NCBI GenBank assembly: GCA_903822545.1
Contig: CAIJPN010000146.1
Location: 19,479 to 83,478 of the forward strand
Direction: 5' to 3'
DNA from: an uncultured Anaerolineae bacterium
Lineage (GTDB): Bacteria > Chloroflexota > Anaerolineae > Anaerolineales > Villigracilaceae
DNA length: 64,000 bases
Below the pieces are notes generated by a model. That model saw only the letters and a list, made by a program, of their open reading frames with translations, searched no databases and was not told the DNA's origin. Below are positions 33,726 to 42,828 of this stretch, one piece after another. The translations under genes and the position numbers were made by a program. The first letter of the stretch is position 1. Each line of letters opens with the position of its first letter.

Positions 33726-34928
33726 ATGGCGTCAGACGACTCTTTGCCCATTTCTCAAATGCCCATTCCCGTTGCCGGGGAACGAACCCGCCGTTGGCGT
33801 CTTATGCTTGGCGGCGACGCGGATGGCACTGGCTGTGCCCTGACCGGCGAATCTGACCTGGGCATGGATAAGACTTTATCGACGCTCTATTCAGAATCAG
33901 AGAAAAAAGGCAAAGGCGGATTGGGCGGCTCGGCCCCCAACGTTGCCCGCTGGCTGGGGGATATTCGCAGCTATTTCCCCAGTTCGGTTGTCCAGGTGAT
34001 GCAAAAAGACGCCCTCGAGCGGCTGAACCTGCGCCAGATGCTGCTCCAACCCGAAATGCTGGAAACCGTCGAACCGGATATCCACCTCGTCTCAACCATC
34101 ATCTCGCTCAATCGTGTCATCCCCGAAAAAACGAAAGAAACCGCCCGTATGGTCGTGCGCAAAGTGGTTGAAGAGTTGGAGAAAAAGCTGGAGGGCCCGC
34201 TGCGCCAGGCCATCCTGGGCAGTCTCAACCGCGCCATGCGCAATCGCCGCCCGCGTCACGCCGATATGGACTGGAACCGCACCATCCGCGCCAACCTGAA
34301 AAACTACCAGCCCGCCTACAAAACCATCATCCCCGAAACGCGCATTGGCTTTGGCCGTAAAAAATCAGCCTCCAGTCTGCGCGACATCATCCTGTGCGTT
34401 GACCAGAGCGGCTCGATGGCTGCCTCGGTGGTTTACGCTTCCATCTGTGCGGCGGTGATGGCTTCACTCTCGGCGGTGAAAACTGCGCTGGTGGTTTTCG
34501 ACACATCTGTGGTGGATTTGACCCCCGAACTGCACGACCCGGTGGAAGTGCTGTTTGGTACCCAACTGGGCGGTGGAACGGATATTGAGCGGGCGTTGGG
34601 CTACTGCCAGGGTCTCGTTCGCACCCCAGGTGACACCATCCTGGTGCTGATCAGCGACCTGTACGAGGGCGGCAACCACGACAAATTGCTGCGCCGCGCC
34701 GCTTCGCTGGTCAATGCCGGGGTGCAGGTCATCACCCTGTTGGCGCTGAGTGACCGGGGCGCGCCAGCGTCTGATCATGTTGTCGCCGCGCAGTTTGCCG
34801 CGCTTGGTATCCCCTGCTTCGCCTGCACTCCAGACCAATTCCCCGACCTTATGGCAGCGGCGATTAAACGGGAAAATATCCAGCAGTGGGCCGCCAGCGA
34901 GGGCATTGTCACTGCCAGGGCGGAGTGA
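33726..34928 (+). CDS. VWA-domain protein of the MoxR/DUF5682 cluster
   Basis: 400 residues. The N-terminal ~200 residues are helical. The C-terminal VWA domain (~215-390) has a complete MIDAS: DQSGS, the Thr in GGGTDIE, and the Asp in LISDLYEGG. Such domains bind partner proteins through a metal ion, and MoxR-linked VWA proteins usually present or hold substrates for the ATPase. There is no signal peptide or membrane helix. The ATG at 33726 has AAGGAAC before it. It is separated from DUF5682 by the LysM unit, so its transcription may depend on a promoter in the 33688-33725 gap or on read-through. Confidence 0.88.
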   Translation: MASDDSLPISQMPIPVAGERTRRWRLMLGGDADGTGCALTGESDLGMDKTLSTLYSESEKKGKGGLGGSAPNVARWLGDIRSYFPSSVVQVMQKDALERLNLRQMLLQPEMLETVEPDIHLVSTIISLNRVIPEKTKETARMVVRKVVEELEKKLEGPLRQAILGSLNRAMRNRRPRHADMDWNRTIRANLKNYQPAYKTIIPETRIGFGRKKSASSLRDIILCVDQSGSMAASVVYASICAAVMASLSAVKTALVVFDTSVVDLTPELHDPVEVLFGTQLGGGTDIERALGYCQGLVRTPGDTILVLISDLYEGGNHDKLLRRAASLVNAGVQVITLLALSDRGAPASDHVVAAQFAALGIPCFACTPDQFPDLMAAAIKRENIQQWAASEGIVTARAE

Positions 34929-34960
34929 TGGCTTTTTCCAAAAAAGGGCAAATTGGGGGC

Positions 34961-34996
34961 TTGACAAATTGCATCTATATCGTAAAATTACGATAT
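34961..34996 (+). promoter_or_regulatory. arsR promoter with overlapping palindromic operator, leaderless start
   Basis: TTGACA (34961-34966), a 16-bp spacer and TAAAAT (34983-34988). A near-perfect palindrome, ATATCGTAA-AA-TTACGATAT (34977-34996), covers the -10 and the first bases of the ATG at 34995. The arrangement predicts autorepression by ArsR and a transcript starting at or beside the start codon. Confidence 0.7.
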
Positions 34997-35321
34997 GAAT
35001 ACCACCCTGACCAACGAACAACAACGCCTGGCGCGCATGTTAAAAGCCCTCGGGAACCCGATCCGCTTCCAGATTGTGGAATACCTGGCCGCCAGCCAGA
35101 GCTGCATCACCAACGATATTGTGCGCGCCCTGCCGCTGGCCCAATCCACCGTCAGCCAGCATCTCAAGGTGCTGCGCGAAGCCGGTCTGATCCTCGGCGA
35201 GATTGAAGGCCCGGCAACCTGTTATTGCCTGGATGTGGCCGGTATTCAATGGCTCAAAGAGCAGATCGGCAACTGGCTGCCGGGCTGTTGCCCGTCTGCC
35301 GGGCCGCTCATCCAACTGTAA
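34995..35321 (+). CDS. arsR: ArsR-family winged-helix repressor (arsenite-responsive)
   Basis: 108 residues with an ArsR/SmtB winged helix-turn-helix; the recognition helix is in LAQSTVSQHLKVLREAGLI. Cysteines lie at 37, 76, 78, 98 and 99. The adjacent C-terminal pair C98-C99 resembles the As(III) site of the AfArsR subtype rather than the classical ELCVC(D)L helix site, which is absent. It should leave DNA when arsenite binds. The operator overlaps its own start codon, and a second matching site lies before arsM. No Shine-Dalgarno is present. A terminator separates it from arsM. Confidence 0.9.
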   Translation: MNTTLTNEQQRLARMLKALGNPIRFQIVEYLAASQSCITNDIVRALPLAQSTVSQHLKVLREAGLILGEIEGPATCYCLDVAGIQWLKEQIGNWLPGCCPSAGPLIQL

Positions 35322-35325
35322 CCTG

Positions 35326-35346
35326 ACGCCGTTCGCGGCGTTTTTT
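35326..35346 (+). terminator. Terminator between arsR and arsM
   Basis: ACGCCG, tetraloop TTCG, CGGCGT with six T. It lies 5 bases after the arsR stop. Confidence 0.75.
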
Positions 35347-35358
35347 CAGGTGCGAATA

Positions 35359-35376
35359 ATCGTATTTTTGCGATAT
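35359..35376 (+). promoter_or_regulatory. Second ArsR-type operator, before arsM
   Basis: ATCGTA-N6-CGATAT, the same pattern and spacing as the arsR operator (ATCGTA 34979-34984, CGATAT 34991-34996). It sits 11 nt before the arsM ATG, overlapping the place where its -10 box should be. Confidence 0.6.
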
Positions 35377-35387
35377 TAGGAGAGAAA

Positions 35388-36779
35388 ATGAACATAACCA
35401 ATCCTTCTGCTGCCTATTTTGACCAGGTTGCTGGGCAATGGGATCGCCTGCGCAGCGGCTATTTTCGCGAGGCGGTGCGTCAGGCTGCCATTGAGAAAGC
35501 CTTCTTGCACCCCCAAATGGTTGTAGCGGATGTTGGCGCGGGGACCGGGTTCATGGCGAGCGGCCTGGCCCCGTTGGTGGAAAAAGTCTACCTGCTGGAT
35601 GGATCCGCTGCCATGCTGGCAGTTGCCCGGCAAAACCTGGCGCAGTTTACCAACCTGGAGTTCCACACTGCCGATGGACTGGCCCTGCCCCTGCCAGATG
35701 CCAGCCTGGATGCTGTCTTTGCCAACATGTACCTGCACCACTGCCCCGACCCGTTGGCTGCCATCCGCGAAATGGTGCGGATTTTGCGCCCCGGCGGGCG
35801 GCTGGTAATCACTGACATGGATGCGCACACCCATGAATGGCTCAAAACCGAGATGGCTGATCTGTGGATGGGCTTTGAGCGTGACCATCTGCGCGCCTGG
35901 TTTGAGCAGGCCGGTCTGGTGAACGTGATTGTTGATTGCACTGGCGAATCTTGCCAATCGGAGTGTAAATCGGAGGCGGGTGAGTGTGCCGATATCAGCA
36001 TTTTTGTGGCGGCTGGAACCAGGCGCATCCACGCCCGCGATTCTGTTCAGGACAGTTATGCGGCCCGCGCCCTGGGCGCAGGTTGCGCCTGTGACTCGAG
36101 TTGCTGTACCCCTGGTATTATCCCGCTCGAAGAGATTGGTTCGGTCAAATGGGATGGCGGCTACAGTCATGCTGACAAGGCCGGGGTGCCCGCCGATGCT
36201 GCTGATTTTTCGCTCGGCTGTGGCAATCCATTGGCCATGGCCAGTTTGCGCGAAGGTGAAACTGTCCTGGATATTGGATCTGGCGGCGGGCTGGATGCGT
36301 TTATTGCTGCCAGGCGGGTGGGGAAAACCGGGCAGGTGATCGGTGTGGATATGACCCCGGCCATGCTCCAGCGTGCGCGCCGGTCTGCTAAAAAGGGCGG
36401 TTTTGATAATGTCAAGTTTAAGCACGGTTACGCCGAGAAATTGCCGGTTCCGGCTGGCTCGGTGGATGTGATCATTTCGAATTGTGTCATTAACCTGGCC
36501 GAAGATAAGGGCAAAGTTTTCCGCGAGGCTTATCGCGCCCTGAAGGCGGGTGGGCGGTTGGAAGTGAACGATATGGTTTTTGGAGGGGCGATCTTGCCGT
36601 CGAGCCGTGTGTCTGCTGCCGGGTGGGCAGAGTGCATCTCGGGGGCGCTGCCAGAGATGGAATATCTCGATTTGGTGAAGCAGGCCGGGTTCCAGGATAT
36701 TTCTATCCGCCGCAGCACCAGCGCCGGTAGCTCAGATGGGGTTCCAGTCTATAGTGTGCAAGTTTCGGCCAAAAAGTAG
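35388..36779 (+). CDS. arsM: Arsenite methyltransferase with an extra N-terminal methyltransferase domain
   Basis: 463 residues. Residues ~1-205 are one class I SAM methyltransferase (motif I ADVGAGTGF, motif IV region FANMYLHHCP). Residues ~215-463 are an ArsM domain with LDIGSGGGLD and the three cysteines that bind As(III) and carry out catalysis: C278 (SLGCGNP), C366 (SNCVIN) and C416 (AECISG). The joining segment is Cys-rich (CACDSSCC, 233-240), like the As-binding loops of some ArsM proteins. Typical ArsM proteins have about 260-380 residues and one methyltransferase domain. The product would be methylated, possibly volatile, arsenic. Start ATG 35388 follows AGGAG. Control by the adjacent ArsR is likely. 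Confidence 0.88.
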   Translation: MNITNPSAAYFDQVAGQWDRLRSGYFREAVRQAAIEKAFLHPQMVVADVGAGTGFMASGLAPLVEKVYLLDGSAAMLAVARQNLAQFTNLEFHTADGLALPLPDASLDAVFANMYLHHCPDPLAAIREMVRILRPGGRLVITDMDAHTHEWLKTEMADLWMGFERDHLRAWFEQAGLVNVIVDCTGESCQSECKSEAGECADISIFVAAGTRRIHARDSVQDSYAARALGAGCACDSSCCTPGIIPLEEIGSVKWDGGYSHADKAGVPADAADFSLGCGNPLAMASLREGETVLDIGSGGGLDAFIAARRVGKTGQVIGVDMTPAMLQRARRSAKKGGFDNVKFKHGYAEKLPVPAGSVDVIISNCVINLAEDKGKVFREAYRALKAGGRLEVNDMVFGGAILPSSRVSAAGWAECISGALPEMEYLDLVKQAGFQDISIRRSTSAGSSDGVPVYSVQVSAKK

Positions 36780-36800
36780 TTTTCACGCTGTGAGTTTGCC

Positions 36801-36832
36801 AGCTCCCCTTGCCGGTTCAGGCAGGGGGAGCT
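36801..36832 (+). terminator. Probable terminator of arsM
   Basis: AGCTCCCCTTGCC, loop GGTTCA, GGCAGGGGGAGCT, about 20 bases after the stop. The T tract is short, so efficiency is uncertain. Confidence 0.55.
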
Positions 36833-36940
36833 TTCATTGCACGGCTGTTGCAATCGCGCCATTGCTGGCGCGCTGATTTGACTAAATATGCCATAGACTG
36901 TAAACTAAACTCATCACGATTGGTGCGAGGTGCAATGGGT

Positions 36941-39900
36941 ATGGCAAAATCGTCATCATCTACCCGGCGGGCGGGCAAGAAAGAGCACCAGCTGCAAGCT
37001 GCCCAGGGGTTTGCCGCTGGCGATTTGTCTTTAGTCCAGTTGATTGAGCGCGCCCATGAGCTGGCCCGCAGCGGGCAGCCCGCTCAATCGATTGACCTGT
37101 GCTTGCAAATCCTGGCTGATCCGCACATCGATGCCGGCCAGCAGGCTGGCGCGCTGGCGCTGATTTCAACGCAATCGCATGCTCTGACCCAGACCATCGA
37201 ACAATACAAAGAGCAGCTCACCATCCTGAACAGTGTCGGCGAGGCGATGGCGAATACGCTCGATGTTAAGACTGTCGCCAAAATTGTGGGCAACAAGGTG
37301 CGTGATATTTTCAATGCGGATGTGGTTGGAATAAGGCTGTTTGAAAAATCAACCAACTTGATCTACCCGGTATATGCATATGATAAGGGTGAGGGCGGGT
37401 ACGTGGAATATCTCCAGCCCTTCCCGCTTGGCAAAGGGATGACTTCCAAAATCCTGGAAACCTGCCAGCCGCTCCTGCTGGGCACCATCGATGAGCAGCG
37501 CGCGAACGGGGCGTATTTTTCGCCAGAACAATTGCAGCAAAGCACAAATAATTGGACAACCTCCTGGCTGGGCGTGCCCATCATGGTCAGCGATAAAGTG
37601 CTGGGCATCGTTAATATTGCCGATTATCGTGAATATGCCTACAATGAAAACGACCTGCGGCTTTTGCAAACGCTTTCATCCAACATGGGTGTTGCCATTG
37701 AGAACGCGCGTCTGTTTGATGAAACCCAACGCCTGCTGAAGGAAAGCGAACAACACAACGCTGAACTGGCCATCATCAACAGTGTGCAGGCCGCCCTGGC
37801 TGCCGATCTCAACATCCAGGGCATTTACAGCACGGTGGGAGATAAAATCTGCGAGATTTTCCAGGCGCAGTTTCTTAGCATTTCTTCCCTCAACCAATCT
37901 ACCGGGATGGCCACCTATGAATATGTGATGGAAAAAGGCCAGCGCATTTACCCGGAAGCCTACGCCTATGGCGCTATCGCCAAACAGGTGATTCTCACCC
38001 GCCAGTACGTTCTGATCAACCAGGATGTGGAGAAACACCTGCTCTCGCTGGGTGTGACGCTGATCCCGGGTACACAATCACCAAAATCGGCCCTGTATAT
38101 GCCCCTGCTGGTAGGCGAACAGATCAAAGGCCTGGTCAGCCTGCAAAATTTTGACCGCGAAAACTGTTTCAGCGATTCAGATGTGCGCCTGCTCCAGACC
38201 ATTGCCAATAGCATGAGTGTGGCGCTCGACAATGCGCGCCTGTTTGCTGAAACCCAGCGCCTGCTCAAAGAAACTGAGGCCCGCAACGCTGACCTGGATG
38301 CTATCAGCACTGTCAGCCAGGCCCTGGTAACAGAGGCCGAGCTGGAAAGTTTGATCCAGTTAATCGGTGAACAGATGCGGGTTATCTTCCAGGCGGATAT
38401 TGCCTATCTGGCGCTGTACGATCCCAGGACGAATCGCATCAATTTCCCTTACCAGTTTGGCGAGACTTTTGAATCGATGGAATTTGGCCGCGGCCTGACC
38501 AGCAAAATCATCCAGACTGGCGAACCGCTGCTCATCAACCAGGACGTGGATGAACGCCGCAAAGAGATTGGCATCAAACGTGTTGGCAGAGAGTCGCTTT
38601 CGTACCTGGGGGTACCCATTAAATCTGGCAAAGATACCATCGGTGTAATCAGCGTCCAGAGCACCGAGCGCGAGGGGGCTTTTACCAGCGCCGCCTTAAA
38701 TTTACTGACCACCATCGCCGCCAACGCCGGGGCTGCCATCCACAACGCCCAGCTTCACGCCGAAACCCAGCGTCGCGCCCGTGAAACTGCCGCCCTGCTC
38801 GACATCAGCCGCGATATTTCTTCCACGCTGGATGCCGCTGCCGTGCTGGAAAGCATCGCCACACACGCCAAAAACCTGTTCAACGGCAGCATGAGCGCCC
38901 TGTTCCTGCCAGAAGGAGATGGGACGGTTTTCCGCGCCATCACCGCTGTTGGCAACGAAGCCGAACAGGTGCGCAACGACAGTATCCATCTGGGGCGTGG
39001 CATCCTGGGGAACATCGCCAAAAACAAAGTCGGTGAAATCGTCAACGATGTCAACCATGATTCGCGCGTGGTTGCCATCTCTGGAACCACCATCGCCAGC
39101 GATGAACACGTGCTGGCGGTACCGTTGCTGGCCGGTGATGAACTAAAAGGTCTCATGGCTGTCTGGCGCACCGGCTCGGGCCTCGACTTTAACGAGCACG
39201 AACTGGAATTCCTGAATGGCCTGGCCCGCCAGGCTGTCATCGCCCTGCAAAACGCGCAGCTCTTCGCCGATACCCAGCGCCTGCTGCAAGAAACCGAGCA
39301 GCGCGCCAGCGACCTGCAATTTATCAACACCATTGGGCAGATCCTCACCCAGGGCCTGGATTTGAATACCATGCTGGAACGCGTTGGCGACCGGCTGCGC
39401 AAATCATTCAAAGTTGAAAACATCGGCATTGGCCTGTACGACGAAAAAACCAACATCATGTTTACGCCCTACGTTTACCGCGCCGGTGAACGATTCCAGA
39501 TGGAACCCTTTTCACTGAACCCCTTCAACCGGCGCGTCTCCAAGATGGGAAAAACCCTGGTGGTGAATTCTGACGCTCGCAAACACTGGCAAAAACTTGG
39601 CACCATCTCTGCCAACGGCGAGTGCCCCCAATCCTTCCTGATGATCCCACTCATGGCGGGCAAAGAGATGGTCGGTGGCATCAGCATCCAGGATTACGAG
39701 CGCGAAAACGCCTTTTCAGATATATCCGTCAGCCTGCTGGAAACCATCGCCTCCAACATGGGCACCACCATCCAGAACATCCGCCTGTTCGACCAGACCC
39801 AGCGCCTGTTTGCCGAAGCCCAGGAAGCCCGTGCCGCCGCCGAAGCCGCCAACAAAGCCAAAAGCACCTTCCTGGCCAACATGAGCCATGAACTGCGCAC

Positions 39901-41350
39901 TCCACTTAATGCCATCATCGGCTTCACCCGTATCGTCCGGCGTAAAGCCGAAGGCGCCCTGCCCGATAAACAACTCGAAAATCTCGATAAAGTCCTGTCC
40001 AGTTCTGAACACCTGCTCGGCCTGATCAACACCGTGCTCGACATCGCCAAAATCGAAGCGGGCCGTGTAGATGTCATCCCCGCCAACTTCAGCATCGTCC
40101 ACCTGCTGGAAAATTGCGCCAACCTGGCAATCCCGCTGCTCAAACCCAACGTAATCCTCGAAAGACAATTCGATGACAGCCTGGGCCTGATCTACTCCGA
40201 CCAGGACAAAATCAAACAGATCATCATCAACCTGCTCAGCAACGCCGCCAAATTCACCCACGAAGGCAAAATCATCCTATCGGTGATGCGCGGCACCACC
40301 GATAGCATATCCATTTCCGTTCAGGATAGCGGCATCGGCATCAGCGAAGAATCCCTGGAGCGCGTTTTTGATGAATTCCAGCAGGCCGACACCAGCACCA
40401 CCCGTCAATATGGCGGCACAGGCCTGGGACTGACCATCAGCCGCAACCTGGCGCACCTGCTCGGAGGTGAATTAACCGCCGCCAGCGAACTGGGGCAAGG
40501 CTCCACCTTTACCCTCAGCCTGCCCATCAAATTTGGAATAAAGCCCCCGCAGCACCCGGAACCGAAGCCCGCCACCGTTGAAAAGGCCGGATCCCAGCCC
40601 GCGCCTGGCTCCGCCAAAAAGAACATCCTGATCATAGACGACGATCCAGACGCCGTCTACCTGCTGCAAGAGAGCCTTAACCTGGCCGAATTCAAAGTGA
40701 TTGGCGCGCGCAACGGGCACGATGGCCTGCAAATGGCCCGCAGCCACCAACCCGATGTCATCCTGCTCGACATCCTCATGCCCCAAACCGACGGCTGGCA
40801 GGTGCTCAACAACCTGAAAGAAGACCCCGCCACCACCAACATCCCGGTCATCCTGCTCACCATCGTAGACAAAAAAGCCCTGGGGTTCCGGCTGGGCGCG
40901 GCAGCCTACCTGCTCAAGCCCCTCAACCCCGCCATCGTGCTCGACGCCTTGAACCGGGTATTGGGCGAGAAAAACCATCCGCACAAGCACATCCTGGTGG
41001 TGGATGACGACCCCAGCGTGGCAGAAATCCTGCGCCAGGTCTTAACCGCACCCGACTTCGAGCTGGTATCTGCCGAAGATGGGCAGGCAGGCCTCAGGGC
41101 GGTCGCAGCCCACCGCCCCGATATCATCCTGCTCGACCTGATGATGCCCAAGCTGGATGGATTCGGCGTCATCGAAACCCTGCGCGCAGACCCAGAGACG
41201 CGCAACATCCCCATCATTGTTATCAGCGCCAAAGAACTCACCGACACAGAATCAAAAAAACTGAGAGAATCAGTATCATTTGTGATGAAAAAGCAGGGCT
41301 TCGACAGCGATACTTTGAAGCAAGAACTGCATAGCGTGATGAGAAAATAG
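36941..41350 (+). CDS. Giant hybrid histidine kinase with five GAF domains and two receivers
   Basis: About 1,469 residues and no membrane helix. Five GAF modules begin near residues 88, 272, 448, 611 and 789, each opening with a similar helix (for example AELAIINSVQ, ADLDAISTVS). HisKA follows with H-box NMSHELRTPLNAI near 980, then HATPase_c with DSGIGIS and GTGLGLTI, and receiver domains at ~1227-1345 and ~1349-1469 with LLDILMP and LLDLMMP acceptor Asp sites. GAF arrays bind small ligands or redox cues; the ligand is unknown. ATG 36941 has GAGG 10 nt upstream; ATG 36935 is possible. The next two genes encode a lone receiver and a receiver-cyclase, so the relay may control cyclic nucleotide synthesis. 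Confidence 0.9.
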   Translation: MAKSSSSTRRAGKKEHQLQAAQGFAAGDLSLVQLIERAHELARSGQPAQSIDLCLQILADPHIDAGQQAGALALISTQSHALTQTIEQYKEQLTILNSVGEAMANTLDVKTVAKIVGNKVRDIFNADVVGIRLFEKSTNLIYPVYAYDKGEGGYVEYLQPFPLGKGMTSKILETCQPLLLGTIDEQRANGAYFSPEQLQQSTNNWTTSWLGVPIMVSDKVLGIVNIADYREYAYNENDLRLLQTLSSNMGVAIENARLFDETQRLLKESEQHNAELAIINSVQAALAADLNIQGIYSTVGDKICEIFQAQFLSISSLNQSTGMATYEYVMEKGQRIYPEAYAYGAIAKQVILTRQYVLINQDVEKHLLSLGVTLIPGTQSPKSALYMPLLVGEQIKGLVSLQNFDRENCFSDSDVRLLQTIANSMSVALDNARLFAETQRLLKETEARNADLDAISTVSQALVTEAELESLIQLIGEQMRVIFQADIAYLALYDPRTNRINFPYQFGETFESMEFGRGLTSKIIQTGEPLLINQDVDERRKEIGIKRVGRESLSYLGVPIKSGKDTIGVISVQSTEREGAFTSAALNLLTTIAANAGAAIHNAQLHAETQRRARETAALLDISRDISSTLDAAAVLESIATHAKNLFNGSMSALFLPEGDGTVFRAITAVGNEAEQVRNDSIHLGRGILGNIAKNKVGEIVNDVNHDSRVVAISGTTIASDEHVLAVPLLAGDELKGLMAVWRTGSGLDFNEHELEFLNGLARQAVIALQNAQLFADTQRLLQETEQRASDLQFINTIGQILTQGLDLNTMLERVGDRLRKSFKVENIGIGLYDEKTNIMFTPYVYRAGERFQMEPFSLNPFNRRVSKMGKTLVVNSDARKHWQKLGTISANGECPQSFLMIPLMAGKEMVGGISIQDYERENAFSDISVSLLETIASNMGTTIQNIRLFDQTQRLFAEAQEARAAAEAANKAKSTFLANMSHELRTPLNAIIGFTRIVRRKAEGALPDKQLENLDKVLSSSEHLLGLINTVLDIAKIEAGRVDVIPANFSIVHLLENCANLAIPLLKPNVILERQFDDSLGLIYSDQDKIKQIIINLLSNAAKFTHEGKIILSVMRGTTDSISISVQDSGIGISEESLERVFDEFQQADTSTTRQYGGTGLGLTISRNLAHLLGGELTAASELGQGSTFTLSLPIKFGIKPPQHPEPKPATVEKAGSQPAPGSAKKNILIIDDDPDAVYLLQESLNLAEFKVIGARNGHDGLQMARSHQPDVILLDILMPQTDGWQVLNNLKEDPATTNIPVILLTIVDKKALGFRLGAAAYLLKPLNPAIVLDALNRVLGEKNHPHKHILVVDDDPSVAEILRQVLTAPDFELVSAEDGQAGLRAVAAHRPDIILLDLMMPKLDGFGVIETLRADPETRNIPIIVISAKELTDTESKKLRESVSFVMKKQGFDSDTLKQELHSVMRK

Positions 41351-41377
41351 TCCCCCAACCAATGCGGAGCGCAACCC

Positions 41378-41731
41378 ATGAAAACCATCCTGATTGTTGA
41401 AGATGTCGAACTCAATGTCGATCTGCTCACCCAACTGCTGGAAGATGATTACAACCTGCTGGTGGCGAGCGATGGCGCACAGGGCGTGACGATGGCCCTG
41501 GAAAACAACCCCGACTTGATTCTCATGGATATATCCCTGCCCATGATGGACGGTTACGAAGCCACCCGCCGCATCCGCCAGACCCTGACCTCCCTGCCAA
41601 TCGTTGGGCTTTCAGCCCACGCCATGCAAAGCGATATCGAGCGCGCCAAGGCTGCCGGATGTAACGACTACCTCACAAAACCGGTGGATGATAACCTGCT
41701 GTTCAAAATGCTCGATAAATACCTGGGATGA
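41378..41731 (+). CDS. Single-domain response regulator (CheY/DivK-like)
   Basis: 117 residues, a bare receiver domain: acidic pocket VEDVELN, acceptor Asp in LILMDISLPMMDG, Thr/Ser-type switch GLSAHAM and Lys in LTKPVDD. The pattern is like the DivK-type receivers that shuttle phosphate between hybrid kinases. It begins 27 bases after the giant hybrid kinase and 54 bases before the receiver-cyclase, in one probable operon. Confidence 0.92.
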   Translation: MKTILIVEDVELNVDLLTQLLEDDYNLLVASDGAQGVTMALENNPDLILMDISLPMMDGYEATRRIRQTLTSLPIVGLSAHAMQSDIERAKAAGCNDYLTKPVDDNLLFKMLDKYLG

Positions 41732-41785
41732 TGCCAGGGCTGGTGTATTTACTGCTGGTTGATTTTTCAGATGAAAGAGACATTC

Positions 41786-42811
41786 ATGTCCAAACCCAAG
41801 ATTTTGATTGTCGATGATGAACCTTTCAATATCGATTACCTCGAACAGGAACTCGAAGAATTGGATTATGACACCATCTCTGCCGAAAATGGTCTGGATG
41901 CCCTGGAAATAGTCAGGGCTGAATCTCCAGACCTGGTGCTGCTCGATATTATGATGCCAATCATGGATGGCTTTACCGTGCTCGGGCAGATGAAATCAGA
42001 CGCAGCCCTGCGCGACATCCCGGTCATCATCATCTCAGCCATGAACGACTTGAAAAGCATGGTGCGCGGCATTGAAAAAGGCGCAGAAGATTACCTGCCC
42101 AAACCCTTCGAGCCGATCCTGCTCAAGGCCCGCATCGCTTCCAGCCTGGAGAAAAAACGCCTGCGCGATGAACACCGCCGCCTGATCCGCACTTTTGCAG
42201 ACAAGGATGTGGCCGAAAACCTGATGCGCGAGGGCTTTTCACTGGGTGGCAAACACACCGTCATCACCTCCATGTTTTGCGATGTGCGAGATTTCACCAC
42301 CATCACCGAAGCCAACGATCCGTCTGATGTGATTGACCTGATCAACCAGTATTACCAGATCGTGATCAACACCGTCCAGGCGTATGGCGGCAACGCCAAC
42401 CAGATGCAAGGTGACGGCCTGATGTCGTTTTTCGGCGCGCCGGTATATCATCCCGAACACGCTTTGCTGGCAGTGCAGGCTGCCATCGAGATCCGTCAGA
42501 AACTGGCTGTTTTCAACCGTGACCAGGCCCAAAAAGGCGGCCAGCAAATTGAAGTCGGGTTTGGAATTGCCACCGGGCGGGTAGTGGCCGGTTATGCCGG
42601 GACCGAGACGCGTGCAACCTACCTGTGCGTTGGTGATACGGTTAATCTCAGCGCCCGGCTGGAATCGCATACCAAGGTAGTCAAACGCCCTATCCTGATC
42701 GATGGCGCCACGCGCAAGGAACTGGATGCAACTATTCGGGTAGAATCGCTTGGCGAAGAAATTTTTAAAGGCAAAACCCATGCGGTGCAGGTTTTTTCGG
42801 TTTATTGCTAA
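41786..42811 (+). CDS. Response regulator-class III adenylate/guanylate cyclase
   Basis: About 341 residues. The N-terminal receiver (~1-120: VDDEPFN, LLDIMMPIMDG, LPKPF) is followed by a short helical signalling linker (LRDEHRRLIRTFADKDVAENL). The class III cyclase domain (~155-335) has metal-binding Asp in FCDVRDFT and in QGDGLMSFFG, and the purine/transition-state region with YVC-like ATYLCVGDTVNLSARLE. It should make cAMP (or cGMP) when phosphorylated. Which nucleotide is used cannot be fixed here. ATG 41786 was chosen at the family start MSKPKILIVDDE; an upstream ATG at 41771 is possible. It lies behind the hybrid kinase and lone receiver genes. Confidence 0.9.
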   Translation: MSKPKILIVDDEPFNIDYLEQELEELDYDTISAENGLDALEIVRAESPDLVLLDIMMPIMDGFTVLGQMKSDAALRDIPVIIISAMNDLKSMVRGIEKGAEDYLPKPFEPILLKARIASSLEKKRLRDEHRRLIRTFADKDVAENLMREGFSLGGKHTVITSMFCDVRDFTTITEANDPSDVIDLINQYYQIVINTVQAYGGNANQMQGDGLMSFFGAPVYHPEHALLAVQAAIEIRQKLAVFNRDQAQKGGQQIEVGFGIATGRVVAGYAGTETRATYLCVGDTVNLSARLESHTKVVKRPILIDGATRKELDATIRVESLGEEIFKGKTHAVQVFSVYC

Positions 42812-42828
42812 AATAACGGTATCTTCAG

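Noticed and set aside
35376..36425. 349-codon minus-strand frame opposite arsM
   Set aside because: arsM carries complete methyltransferase motifs on the plus strand; the antisense frame does not resemble a protein.
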